DNA of 34,139 nucleotides from Ichthyobacteriaceae bacterium (GTDB lineage: Bacteria; Bacteroidota; Bacteroidia; Flavobacteriales; JADGDT01): contig JADGDT010000026.1 in the NCBI GenBank assembly GCA_016744755.1, forward strand, positions 1 to 34,139, in the 5' to 3' direction. The notes below the pieces were generated by a model. The model ran no database searches, was not told the origin of the DNA, and was given only the letters and a program-made list of their open reading frames with translations. Positions 23,918 through 32,691 of the stretch are shown here, piece after piece (the first letter of the stretch is position 1; every line of letters starts with the position of its first letter). The translations under genes and the position numbers were made by a program.

Positions 23918-24195
23918 ACAAAGTCATCATAGGTAGTAATATTACCTTAATAGGCTATTCATAACAATCTTATATTTAACCACGAAGGACACTAAGTTAG
24001 ACACTAAGTTCACTAAGAAAATTCTTTGTGCTCCTTTGTGTACTCCTTTGAGTTTCTTTGTGGTTAAGTAATTATCTGCTACCTATTTTTTCGCTTAGAA
24101 CAAAAAACACCCCCTCCAGAACATTATAGGCACCATTGAGAACATTTTATTTTTAATTCCACGAATATCAAATAGTTTCGTTTTTTATTTTTAAT
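23918..24195 (+). repeat. Surface-protein upstream block, copy A
   Basis: These 278 bp match 27178-27455 without a single indel and with only a handful of substitutions. The block includes a 'taaccacgaag' / 'ctttgtggtta' hairpin (about 23977-24067), the three AGAACA boxes and a conserved AT-rich downstream stretch with TAGTTTCG. It stands 235 bp before the 884-residue surface protein gene. Confidence 0.95.
24097..24146 (+). promoter_or_regulatory. Triple AGAACA direct repeat, 21-bp phased, copy A
   Basis: AGAACA occurs at 24097, 24118 and 24139; the last two extend to AGAACATT. The spacing is exactly 21 bp each time. A -7-like TAGTTTCG follows at 24173-24180, so the boxes cover the region just upstream of the expected -33 position. 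This suits binding by the LytTR regulator encoded upstream. Confidence 0.6.
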
Positions 24196-24252
24196 AGAAT
24201 ATTACCAATTTGGTATTGAAATGGCTTATTTAGATTTAGGCTTTAAGGGAGT

Positions 24253-24386
24253 CAGAAATTACAACAATGGGGCACTTAAATTCAATAATATATTTTGTAA
24301 GTGTAAAAACAAACAAAACTCAATGGGTATTTTAAAATAGCGAAAAAAATAGAGACTTAAAAGAGTGTATTTATATACTTCAAAAA
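24253..24386 (+). pseudogene. Decayed 3' end of a type IX sorting-domain gene
   Basis: The segment aligns with the last part and 3' flank of the 884-residue gene (about 26990-27114). It shares text such as tattttgtaagt, aaaacaaacaaaactcaat and cttaaa-gagtgtatt. Several indels break the frame that encodes VYFVSIKTNKTQSVFKIVKK in the intact gene. It is therefore the tail of a lost neighbour gene of the same family. Confidence 0.8.
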
Positions 24387-24430
24387 AAAGGTTTCTGGTA
24401 TGAATACAAGATTAACTAATATTTAATAAG

Positions 24431-27085
24431 ATGAGAAAAAAAAACAATTTAATGTACTTGTTACTTTTGTTTGTAACAACATTTAGTACTGCACAAAGCT
24501 TAATAGAGATTCCTTCTCCTGATGGATTCACAGACAAAGGATACTCTGGTACTCCAATAGTGTTTGGAGATGACTTATACATGAGATATCAAGGGAATGA
24601 TGGGAATTTTGATTTAATGAAGTATGACGGTTATAACTTTACAGAGATTCCTTCTCCTACTGGTTTTGAAGGTAACTATAGAGGTTATTGGGGAGAGCCA
24701 ATTATTTTAGGAGATAATTTGTACCTACAATATAAGAGAGATGATTCTAATTCTGTTTTGTTTAAGTATGATGGAAGTACGCTAACAGAAATACCTTCTC
24801 CAGCAGGTTTCACAAAAGGTGAGGATAATTATGGTTATAAAGGAAATCCAATTGTTTTCGATGGTAATTTGTATCTACAATATATAGGAGATGATTATAA
24901 TTTTGTTTTGTTTAAGTATGATGGAAGTACGCTAACAGAAATCCCTTCTACAACAAAGTTCACAGGAGCTTATAAAGGATATAAAGGGTTTCCAATTGTT
25001 TTTGATGGCAATTTGTACATGCGATATCATGGCGATGATAATAATTATTATTTGATGAAGTATGACGGGAACACCCTTTCAGAAATTCCAAATCCAGAAG
25101 TGTTTACAACCTCTGATAGAGGTCTTTGGGTATATCCAATAGTTTACGGAGACAATCTGTATTTACAATATAAAAAAAATAATGGAAATCATGAATTGTT
25201 TAAGTACAGCGGTAGTACCTTAACAGCAATTCCTGCTCCTGGAGGATTTACAGATCCATCTACAGGATGTACAGGGACATCAACAGTTTTTGGAGATGAT
25301 TTGTATCTACAATATAAGAAAAATGATGACAAATATTATTTATTCAAATATAATGGTAATACTTTAACAAAGATTACTCCTCCCACAGGATTTTCACTTA
25401 ACACTACTTTAGAGTCTCCAACTGTTTATGAAGAGGTATTATTCTTGTCATATATTAGTACCGATTATTCTTATACTATGTTTGAGTATAATGGTAGTAG
25501 CTTTAAAGAAATACCTTATCCTAGTGGTTTTACTAAGCCTTCATTCCTAGGTGCTAAATTTAACCCATTACCTTTTGGAGGAGATTTGTATTTACAATTT
25601 CAAGGTAAAAGTGCTAATTATTTTGATTTATTTAAATATGATGGTAGTGTTTTAGAAGAAATTTCTTCGCCTACAGATTTTACAAATCCAAGTAGAGGTT
25701 ATCATGGAGAACCTTTAGTTTTCGGAGGAGAATTGTACCTGAAATATGGAAAAAACAATGGAACTTTTAGCTTGTTTAAATATGGATACGATTGTCCAGA
25801 AGGTTTTACCTGTGGTGTTGTATCAGAAGTTATTTGCGATGCCGATAGCTACACAACTCCAGAAGGTACTATTTATACAGAAACAGGAAGTTATGAAGAA
25901 GTTGTAGGGTCGGTTAAAACCTTTTACAACATTACCTTTACTAGAACTGTTGGTACTCAAGACTTAATTGCTGATGAAACACTATCTGAAGAAACAGATT
26001 ATACAGCTGTATCCAATACAGTTTCGTATTTAGATTTTCACAAAGTTGACAAACGTTATGCCAATTTAACTGTTTTACAAGATGATTTAGATAGTAAAAA
26101 TCGCTCTGTATTTATGTGGGTGAAAAAACATACCGATGTATCGGGTGTAACTCAAGGATTGTTTAGCATTAACAACAGTACAGGCACTTCCGAAATTTCA
26201 TTGTTGTCAATTAGAACAAATGAAAAAGTATCTATTTGGGATGGCGGAAGTCATCACGAAGGATCTGTAATAGATAATAATTGGCATTATATAGGATATA
26301 CCTACAATCATACCACTTCTGAAACCAAAATTTATGTAGATGGTGTATTAGATGTAACATTTACCAACAGTCAAAAGGCTACCAGTGTAAGTACGTATTA
26401 TCTAGGACGAAATAGATCTTCATCAACCCAATATTTCGATGGTTTTTTAACCGAAGTTTCTGTTTGGGATGAAGTTTTAAATCAATCGGAAATAGCAACG
26501 GCTATGGGAAGTAAAATTATGCCAACGCATCCTAAATATACCAGCTTGGTAGGGTATTATAGTTTCCCTGAATGTGGAGATGGTGCTACCGTATTAAAAG
26601 ATTGGAGCGGTAAAGGAAATGATGGCGTAATGGTTAATTTAGAATTACCAACGGCTTTAGAAGAAATTCCAGATTTTGATAGTTCAGATTGGTTTAACTA
26701 CCAATGGTTTAAGGACGATGCTGAATTAGGAACAACCAAAACAATATCAGTTACCGATGTAGGAGATTATAAACTAAATTTAAGTAGAAGTTATTTTGGA
26801 GTAACGGAAGAGTTTGTAATTGACAGAAATGCTCTAAGTGTAGAAGGGTCTGGATTAACACAAACACCAACATTAAAATTATACCCTAACCCAACAAATG
26901 ATATATTAAAACTAGAATTAGGAAATCAAGTTTTAGATTATATCAGTGTTAAAAACTCACAAGGGCAAGAATTATTTCGATCTAATAAGACCGAAATTTC
27001 TATGGGACACTTAATATCAGGAGTATATTTTGTAAGTATAAAAACAAACAAAACTCAATCGGTATTTAAAATAGTGAAAAAATAG
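24431..27085 (+). CDS. Secreted surface protein: nine-repeat propeller-like domain, LamG, type IX sorting domain
   Basis: This 884-residue protein starts with a signal peptide (1-22, ending FSTAQ). Nine repeats of about 48 residues follow (roughly 24-453), with consensus EIPSPxGFT...G.PIVFGDDLYLQY...LFKYDGSTL; repeats 6 to 9 are more diverged. The number and beta-rich pattern suggest a propeller-like fold. A LamG/concanavalin-like domain (about 535-735) has SVFMWVKKHTDVSG, DNNWHYIGYTYN, ETKIYVDGVLD and TEVSVWDEVL. After an Ig-like stretch comes the C-terminal sorting domain (about 812-884) with LKLYPNPTNDIL and SGVYFVSI. The protein should leave through type IX secretion and stay on the cell surface. 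The ligand is unknown; adhesion or glycan binding is an inference. Confidence 0.9.
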   Translation: MRKKNNLMYLLLLFVTTFSTAQSLIEIPSPDGFTDKGYSGTPIVFGDDLYMRYQGNDGNFDLMKYDGYNFTEIPSPTGFEGNYRGYWGEPIILGDNLYLQYKRDDSNSVLFKYDGSTLTEIPSPAGFTKGEDNYGYKGNPIVFDGNLYLQYIGDDYNFVLFKYDGSTLTEIPSTTKFTGAYKGYKGFPIVFDGNLYMRYHGDDNNYYLMKYDGNTLSEIPNPEVFTTSDRGLWVYPIVYGDNLYLQYKKNNGNHELFKYSGSTLTAIPAPGGFTDPSTGCTGTSTVFGDDLYLQYKKNDDKYYLFKYNGNTLTKITPPTGFSLNTTLESPTVYEEVLFLSYISTDYSYTMFEYNGSSFKEIPYPSGFTKPSFLGAKFNPLPFGGDLYLQFQGKSANYFDLFKYDGSVLEEISSPTDFTNPSRGYHGEPLVFGGELYLKYGKNNGTFSLFKYGYDCPEGFTCGVVSEVICDADSYTTPEGTIYTETGSYEEVVGSVKTFYNITFTRTVGTQDLIADETLSEETDYTAVSNTVSYLDFHKVDKRYANLTVLQDDLDSKNRSVFMWVKKHTDVSGVTQGLFSINNSTGTSEISLLSIRTNEKVSIWDGGSHHEGSVIDNNWHYIGYTYNHTTSETKIYVDGVLDVTFTNSQKATSVSTYYLGRNRSSSTQYFDGFLTEVSVWDEVLNQSEIATAMGSKIMPTHPKYTSLVGYYSFPECGDGATVLKDWSGKGNDGVMVNLELPTALEEIPDFDSSDWFNYQWFKDDAELGTTKTISVTDVGDYKLNLSRSYFGVTEEFVIDRNALSVEGSGLTQTPTLKLYPNPTNDILKLELGNQVLDYISVKNSQGQELFRSNKTEISMGHLISGVYFVSIKTNKTQSVFKIVKK

Positions 27086-27177
27086 ATACTTAAAGAGTGT
27101 ATTATATTCTTCAAGAATGTTATAAAGTAAGCCTATTTTTGTTTGAATATTACCTTAAAAATGACTCAAAATTAAAT

Positions 27178-27455
27178 ACAAAGTCATCATAGGTAGTAAT
27201 ATTACCTTAATAGGCTATTCATAACAACCTCATATTTAACCACGAAGGACACTAAGTTAGGCACTAAGTTCACTAAGAAAATTCTTTGTGCTCCTTCGTG
27301 CACTCCTTTGAGTTTCTTTGTGGTTAAGTAATTATCTGCTACCTATTTTTTCGCTTAGAACAAAAAACACCCCCTCCAGAACATTATAGGCACCATTGAG
27401 AACATTTTATTTTTAATTCCACGAATATCAAATAGTTTCGTTTTTTATTTTTAAT
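27178..27455 (+). repeat. Surface-protein upstream block, copy B
   Basis: This is an indel-free copy of 23918-24195 at a constant offset of 3260 bp. The near identity of non-coding sequence means either recent duplication or gene conversion. It ends 125 bp before the 1400-residue surface protein gene. Confidence 0.95.
27357..27406 (+). promoter_or_regulatory. Triple AGAACA direct repeat, 21-bp phased, copy B
   Basis: Boxes start at 27357, 27378 and 27399, and TAGTTTCG follows at 27433-27440. The arrangement is the same as in copy A. Confidence 0.6.
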
Positions 27456-27580
27456 ACGGAACCAAATCACATGATGATTTTATAACACTAAAACAAAACA
27501 AGAACACGAATACTAATAAATAAGTTGAAGAAGATTAACCTTATTAAGGTTAATAATAAATTAATTTAAAACAGAGAATT

Positions 27581-30500
27581 ATGTTAAGATTTTTACAATT
27601 TGGGTTTGTTTTTTTTACAGCATTGGCTGTGAATGGACAAAATACATTTGATTCTTTTAAAGACCGAAGTGTCGTTACAGGAACAAACTTTAATTACACA
27701 GCTAAAACAACAGCAACAGCTGTTATAGAATTTTCTAAAGCGAATAAAGATTATATAAATGTCAATACTTTATCTGATGATTTAGAAGATACAGATCGCT
27801 CTGTATTTATGTGGATAAAAGCACCTACAAATGTTAGTTCTACTACACAGTATATGTTTAGCATAAATGCTGCTACTGGATCAACCACACGTTGCTTACT
27901 CGGATTAGATACAAGCGAGCGGTTGATTGTTTATGATGGAGGAAATCAAAGAGTTACTACCACAGACTTAGGAGACGATAAATGGCATTATGTAGGTTAT
28001 ACCTATAATAATACAACACATGAAACAAAGGTGTATGTAGATGGTTGGGTAGAAAAGACATATACCAATGCACAACCAACACTTGCAGGAGATAGATATT
28101 CTATAGGAATGAATCATTCTGGTACAACATCTACTTCAAGACATTACGATGGTGCTTTGTCAGAAGTTTCTGTATGGAATACTATTTTAGATAAAGCTGA
28201 TATTGTTGCTGCAATGGCATCTAAAATAACAGCATATCATCCAAAATATGCTAATTTGGTTGGGTATTATAATGGATTTGGAACTATAGGTCAAGATACT
28301 ACTATTTTAGAAGACAAATCTGGAAACTCCAACACAGGTATTGTAACAAATTTTAATTTAGATTACAGTTTAACAGATGCTATTGTAGGCTATAATGCTT
28401 TAGATTGGTACACAAGTTACGAATGGTATAAAAATGGAAGTTTACAAGCTACTGATACAGATTTTTCTGTAACGGCTGCAACAGATAATTTTGAGATTAA
28501 ACTTTATAGAGACAATATTACAACTTCAGACAGTTGGTCAACAACAATTATAGAAAATAACTTAACCGTAGATAATTTTTTAGACCAAAGCATTTGTTCT
28601 AACGATAGAATAACATATAAGGCAGTTATTCATAAAACAGCCCCTCTTACTTTTTCTAAAGTAGATGAACGTTGGGTAAATTTAAATGCTCTTCAAAACG
28701 ATTTAGCAGCATCAGATCGTTCTATATTTATGTGGATAAAAGCACCTACAGATGTAAGTTCTAGCACCCAGTATATATTCTCTATTAACAGTGCTACTGG
28801 AAGCGTAAATAAATGTTTGCTAGGAATAAATACTAGTGAGAAATTAGTGGTTTACGATGGAGCTACTGCAAGAACTACCACCACAGATTTAGGCGATGAC
28901 ATTTGGCATTTTGTGGGTTATACTTATAATAATTCTAGCAATGAAACAAAAATATATGTAGATGGTGTTTTAGAAAAAACATTTACCAATGACCAAGGTG
29001 TTTTAGTAGAAGACAGATATTCTCTAGGGCAAAAATTTGATGGTCCAAATACTACAGGAAGACATTATGATGGCTTGATGACCGAGGTTTCTATTTGGAA
29101 TACTGTTCTAGAAACCAATGAGATTACTGCTATTATGGACGCTAAAATAGAAAACACACATGCACAGTATGCAAACTTAATTGGATATTATAATTTTCCT
29201 GATAATAATGACGATGGTACGGTATTAAAAGATTGGTCGGGCAACAACAACGATGGAAATATTACTGGTACTATAATAAGTACTACTGTATTTGATGATA
29301 TACCTAATTTTAATAGCGCAGGTTGGTTTACTAAGACCTGGTATAAAAACACAAGTGAAATTTCTACAAACCCTTCGGCAGCTATTTGGCCTTTTTTAGG
29401 AACAGATAGCTATATGATAGAATCAATTAGACCTTTTTTTAAATTGACAGATATTTGGAATCTAACCTATAGCGAGAGTATAATTGACCAACCACAAGAT
29501 GTATCTGTACATGTGGGGAGTAACGCTACCTTTTCTGTAAATGCTGCTGGTGGCAGTACCTATCAGTGGTTTCAAAAATACGACGAAGAGGATTATTTTT
29601 TTAAACATTATGGATCGTCGGAATTGAGTAGTGAGGAAGTTTGGGATCTAACAGTTTCAGACGGAGATATTTATGCCGCAACAGGTGCAGGAATAGAAGT
29701 ATCTAGAGACAAAGGTACTACTTGGGAGCTGTGGAATAGTACAAAGGGTATGAATTATGATAAGACCCGAAAGATAGCTGTATATGAGGATAATATTTTT
29801 GCTATTCATGGAACCAGCTATAGTTACTCTAGAGACGGAGGAGCTACTTTTTCTTTTAAATCAAAATATCCACAAGAAGGTGGTGGTGGTATTGGGGGTA
29901 ATAATTATGGAAATGCTATAACAATAGGTAATAATAGCTATATACCATCTATATTTTATTTTGATGCTAATGGAGATTTATACGCCCTGTGTTATGTTCT
30001 ATCAAAGGAGCTAGGGTCTAGTGCCCCATATGCCGCAGCTGTTTTAAAATCAACCGATTTTGGTGTTAATTTCTCATTATTGTCTCACTTTGATTTAGGA
30101 GAAAATGCTAATTATACACATGGTTTGATTGAGGGAGAATTGATTGTTAAGGGATCAACAATAGCAGTAACATCAGGCAGAGATGGTTTTGCTCTTTCTA
30201 ATGATGGTGGTGCAACATTTCAGGTATTTAATAGCGAAAATTCAAGTGTGTCTTCTAATAGAGTAGTTTCTCTTGCCATTTATGGAGACAAGATATTTTT
30301 AGGCACTAAAACTTCAGGAGGTAATTCTCTAGGACACCTTTATGAAACAGATGCTTTGGGAAGCTATTTTACCAATATCCCTTTTGGGGAGACTCATTCA
30401 TTAACAATAAAAGATGGGAATCTGTATGTATTTAAGAAAAATTTTGGAGCAAAAATTTATAATATTAGCACACAAACGATGTCGCAAAATTATATAGAAA

Positions 30501-31783
30501 CACCTAAATATGTGAGGAGAATGACAAATTATAATGGTGATTTTTATTTATATGCTTATACATTATATGATACTTATGATGGTATGTATATTCAAAAATT
30601 ATCAGAAGAATTAATAGGGGAAGCTACTAGTGTATTAACTATTTCTAATACCGTTGCAAATGATAACGATAATAAATACTTGGTAGAAGTAAGTAAAGGT
30701 GGCTGTACAAATCAATCAGACAAAGTGAGGTTGTTTGTTCAAACAGGAGATATTGTAAAACCTGTAATTGAAAGCATGCTACCAATTGATGATGCTATTG
30801 ATTTTGTTGTAGGAGATAATATGACATTTGAACTAGATTTTGACGAACCTATTTCTAAAGGCTATGGAACTATTTTAATACGTAGTGTATTTGACAAAAC
30901 TTATATTGCTACAATAGATGTAGCTGGTAGTGTTGTATCAATAACAGATGATGTTGCTACTATAACACCAACAACAAGTCAAGTATCTGCTTTAAAAGCA
31001 CGTATAATTAATGGCGAAAATGAGTTTTATATAGAAGTGCCTAAAGAAGCTTTTGTAGATGCTAATGGAAATACTTTTGCAGGGATAAAAGAAGGTGATT
31101 GGGATTTTACAGCTACTGTTTCAGCAGCTCCAGTATTAGACACATCCAATCAGCCTGAAAACAACAGTATTGACGCTTCTACTCCTGCTATTATTCAATA
31201 CGATAGCTCTATACTTAAAGGAACAGGGAACATACAAGTAAGATCTATTGCAGATGATACGATAGTTTTAGAAATAGACATTACAGATTCTAATGTAACT
31301 ATTGAGGGAAACCAGTTGCATATTTTATTTACAGAAGAACAATTGGCAACATTAAAAGCTAATTTAAATTCGCAAGGCACAAGTAATGAGTATAGCCAAC
31401 AAGTAGCTATAGGAAAATCTGCAGCATCAGATGTAAACGATTTCTATATTACAATGGATACAGGTGTTGTAAAAAGTGCAGGAGGGACACCTTCGGGAGC
31501 AGTTGTTGGTAATGATTTAAGTTTTAATTTGGCTGATCAAACTTTATCTGATAAGATTTCTGTAGAGAAAGCTAGGCTAAACATATATCCAAACCCTGTT
31601 ACAGATGTTTTATACATTAAAAATAAAAAGGAGAATGTAGAAGTTCAGTTGATAGATTTAAAAGGAAATGTATTGTATTCTGGCAAAGACTCTCAAATAG
31701 ATATGTCGGTTTATGCACGTGGCACATATTTATTAAAAATAACATCTGAAAAAAATGCAGCTATATTCAAAATAATTAAATAA
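27581..31783 (+). CDS. Large secreted surface protein: two LamG, split Ig-like, Asp-box propeller, type IX sorting domain
   Basis: This 1400-residue protein has a signal peptide (1-20) and two LamG domains (about 48-250 and 356-562). Both contain SVFMWIKAPT- or SIFMWIKAPT-type text, very close to that of the 884-residue protein. An Ig-like domain begins near 636 (DQPQDVSVHVGSNATFSVNA, then TYQWFQK) and is interrupted by about 350 residues carrying Asp-box motifs (SRDKGTTW, SRDGGATF, STDFGVNF, SNDGGATF), the mark of a sialidase-like beta-propeller. It then resumes with LTISNTVANDNDNKYLVEV. Two SbsA/Big_5-like Ig domains follow (about 1059-1175 and 1184-1290), then the sorting domain with LNIYPNPVTDVLYI (from about 1333). 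Catalytic sialidase residues are not evident, so I do not call it an enzyme. Confidence 0.88.
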   Translation: MLRFLQFGFVFFTALAVNGQNTFDSFKDRSVVTGTNFNYTAKTTATAVIEFSKANKDYINVNTLSDDLEDTDRSVFMWIKAPTNVSSTTQYMFSINAATGSTTRCLLGLDTSERLIVYDGGNQRVTTTDLGDDKWHYVGYTYNNTTHETKVYVDGWVEKTYTNAQPTLAGDRYSIGMNHSGTTSTSRHYDGALSEVSVWNTILDKADIVAAMASKITAYHPKYANLVGYYNGFGTIGQDTTILEDKSGNSNTGIVTNFNLDYSLTDAIVGYNALDWYTSYEWYKNGSLQATDTDFSVTAATDNFEIKLYRDNITTSDSWSTTIIENNLTVDNFLDQSICSNDRITYKAVIHKTAPLTFSKVDERWVNLNALQNDLAASDRSIFMWIKAPTDVSSSTQYIFSINSATGSVNKCLLGINTSEKLVVYDGATARTTTTDLGDDIWHFVGYTYNNSSNETKIYVDGVLEKTFTNDQGVLVEDRYSLGQKFDGPNTTGRHYDGLMTEVSIWNTVLETNEITAIMDAKIENTHAQYANLIGYYNFPDNNDDGTVLKDWSGNNNDGNITGTIISTTVFDDIPNFNSAGWFTKTWYKNTSEISTNPSAAIWPFLGTDSYMIESIRPFFKLTDIWNLTYSESIIDQPQDVSVHVGSNATFSVNAAGGSTYQWFQKYDEEDYFFKHYGSSELSSEEVWDLTVSDGDIYAATGAGIEVSRDKGTTWELWNSTKGMNYDKTRKIAVYEDNIFAIHGTSYSYSRDGGATFSFKSKYPQEGGGGIGGNNYGNAITIGNNSYIPSIFYFDANGDLYALCYVLSKELGSSAPYAAAVLKSTDFGVNFSLLSHFDLGENANYTHGLIEGELIVKGSTIAVTSGRDGFALSNDGGATFQVFNSENSSVSSNRVVSLAIYGDKIFLGTKTSGGNSLGHLYETDALGSYFTNIPFGETHSLTIKDGNLYVFKKNFGAKIYNISTQTMSQNYIETPKYVRRMTNYNGDFYLYAYTLYDTYDGMYIQKLSEELIGEATSVLTISNTVANDNDNKYLVEVSKGGCTNQSDKVRLFVQTGDIVKPVIESMLPIDDAIDFVVGDNMTFELDFDEPISKGYGTILIRSVFDKTYIATIDVAGSVVSITDDVATITPTTSQVSALKARIINGENEFYIEVPKEAFVDANGNTFAGIKEGDWDFTATVSAAPVLDTSNQPENNSIDASTPAIIQYDSSILKGTGNIQVRSIADDTIVLEIDITDSNVTIEGNQLHILFTEEQLATLKANLNSQGTSNEYSQQVAIGKSAASDVNDFYITMDTGVVKSAGGTPSGAVVGNDLSFNLADQTLSDKISVEKARLNIYPNPVTDVLYIKNKKENVEVQLIDLKGNVLYSGKDSQIDMSVYARGTYLLKITSEKNAAIFKIIK

Positions 31784-31827
31784 TACATTAAATTGACTCA
31801 AAATTAAATATTAGTTGAATGTGAATT

Positions 31828-31858
31828 AGAGATTGCTCCCAAAGGCAGTCTCTTTTTT
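31828..31858 (+). terminator. Rho-independent terminator of the 1400-residue protein gene
   Basis: The stem agagattgct / ggcagtctct with a six-base loop is followed by a T run. It is a close relative of the terminator at 23599-23629, so the terminator belongs to the duplicated module. Confidence 0.8.
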
Positions 31859-31922
31859 GTTCTACTGTTATTTTAGTAGTTCTACACTCATTTGTATAGG
31901 TTTTATATAGACCTATGACAAC

Positions 31923-32031
31923 TTTTTTCTTTGCGTTTCCTTTGCGAAAAGCTTTGCGAACTTTGCGTGAAATAGAGTGTGCTTTTCACGCAAAGTTCGC
32001 AAAGAGAAAAAATGCAAAGTTCGCAAAGCTT
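31923..32031. repeat. CGCAAAG-word palindrome, copy 2
   Basis: This copy nearly matches 23694-23806, and the shared sequence starts upstream at the terminators (31823 versus 23594), so about 230 bp are shared. It differs by a few substitutions and small indels. Confidence 0.85.
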
Positions 32032-32071
32032 AACTTGTTATTATCTCATCTGCCTCGATTATTGGAGCAAG

Positions 32072-32094
32072 CCCTCCTAGACGGCGAGGCTGGC
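32072..32094. repeat. Short GC-richer core shared with 16761-16784
   Basis: The cctagacggcgaggctgg stretch is the inverse of the core at 16761-16784 with one or two changes. It replaces the part of the upstream block that copy C lacks. Confidence 0.55.
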
Positions 32095-32127
32095 AAGGCG
32101 GGTTGAAGTTTTTCTAAGCATTCTCCT

Positions 32128-32242
32128 CACCTATTTTTTCTCTTAGAACAAAAAACACACCCTCCAGAACATTATAAGCACCATTGAGAACATTATTTTT
32201 TTAATTCCACTAATATCAAATAGTTTCGTTTTTTATTTTTAA
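32128..32242 (+). repeat. Surface-protein upstream block, copy C (3' part only)
   Basis: It aligns with 24080-24194 and 27340-27454 (cacctatttttt, the AGAACA boxes, attccac-aatatcaaatagtttcg). It is more diverged than A and B are from each other, so it is the older copy. Confidence 0.9.
32145..32194 (+). promoter_or_regulatory. Triple AGAACA direct repeat, 21-bp phased, copy C
   Basis: Boxes start at 32145, 32166 and 32187, and TAGTTTCG follows at 32221-32228. Box sequence and spacing are kept although the surrounding block has changed, which argues for selection on the boxes. Confidence 0.6.
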
Positions 32243-32511
32243 CAAATTAACTTAAATATTATGAAGTAATATACTTATTATCATTGCTATGTTACTTTTT
32301 GATTACTTTTTTGTTGATTGATAATTAATGAAAATATGATTATTACAATACATTTGCAATATACAAGATTCAAGGTGTTTTTTATTTATTGAATTTATCA
32401 AATAAAGACTAAGACATACATGTGTATAAGAGAAATTTGATAGATACAGCACGTATATATCAGATAAAAAATCACAGTTGTACTATTACTAATACTACTG
32501 AAATTTAAACT

Positions 32512-32691
32512 ATGAAAAAACAATTACTTTACATCGCATTATTTTTATTACCTCTTTTTGGTATTTCACAACCATCTGAATTTTTACTTTTAGATGGGAC
32601 TGAATCTATACAAATTCCAAATTCTAATAATATAAATACTTTTCTAGTAACAATACTCCGTTACAAATTAAGCGGCAATTTTACCGTATAG
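32512..32691 (+). pseudogene. 5' remnant of a third LamG surface-protein gene, cut by IS4-family element
   Basis: The remnant has an intact start, a signal peptide (MKKQLLYIALFLLPLFGISQ) and the beginning of a LamG-like domain (FLLLDGTESIQIPNSNNINT). After about 47 to 49 codons the frame runs into the left end of the insertion element and stops at 32689-32691. It carries its own upstream block with AGAACA boxes. The sequence beyond the right end of the element does not continue the frame (TTG GTA TAT TAA), so the 3' part seems deleted or displaced. Confidence 0.85.

Larger units (their letters stand above)
23509..24430. other. 922-bp gap made of stacked repeats and regulatory sites
   Basis: There is no intact gene here. 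In order it holds the kinase operon terminator, a 'cgcaaag' palindrome, a 278-bp block shared with 27178-27455 (including a 'ccacgaag..ctttgtggtta' hairpin and the AGAACA boxes), and a decayed 3' end of a sorting-domain gene. Apparent short reading frames inside come from the repeats. Confidence 0.8.
27086..27580. other. 495-bp gap before the second surface-protein gene
   Basis: No gene is present. It holds the 3' flank of the first surface-protein gene (also found as a decayed copy at 24253-24386), block copy B and an AT-rich leader. No convincing terminator follows the 884-residue gene, so read-through into this gap is possible. Confidence 0.7.
31784..32511. other. 728-bp gap with block copy C and its regulatory sites
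   Basis: The gap holds the terminator of the 1400-residue gene, the second 'cgcaaag' palindrome, a short GC-richer repeat core, the third set of AGAACA boxes, and about 270 bp of AT-rich leader before a truncated surface-protein gene. No other gene was seen. Confidence 0.75.

Noticed and set aside
23569-23936. Several short reading frames on both strands after the LytTR gene, and a similar one at 31915-32106
   Set aside because: They cover the 'cgcaaag' palindrome. The same frames recur in both copies only because the repeat recurs.
27581-31783. Sialidase enzyme
   Set aside because: Asp-box motifs are present, but I could not place the catalytic Arg triad, FRIP motif or Tyr/Glu pair. Asp-boxes also occur in non-enzymatic propellers.
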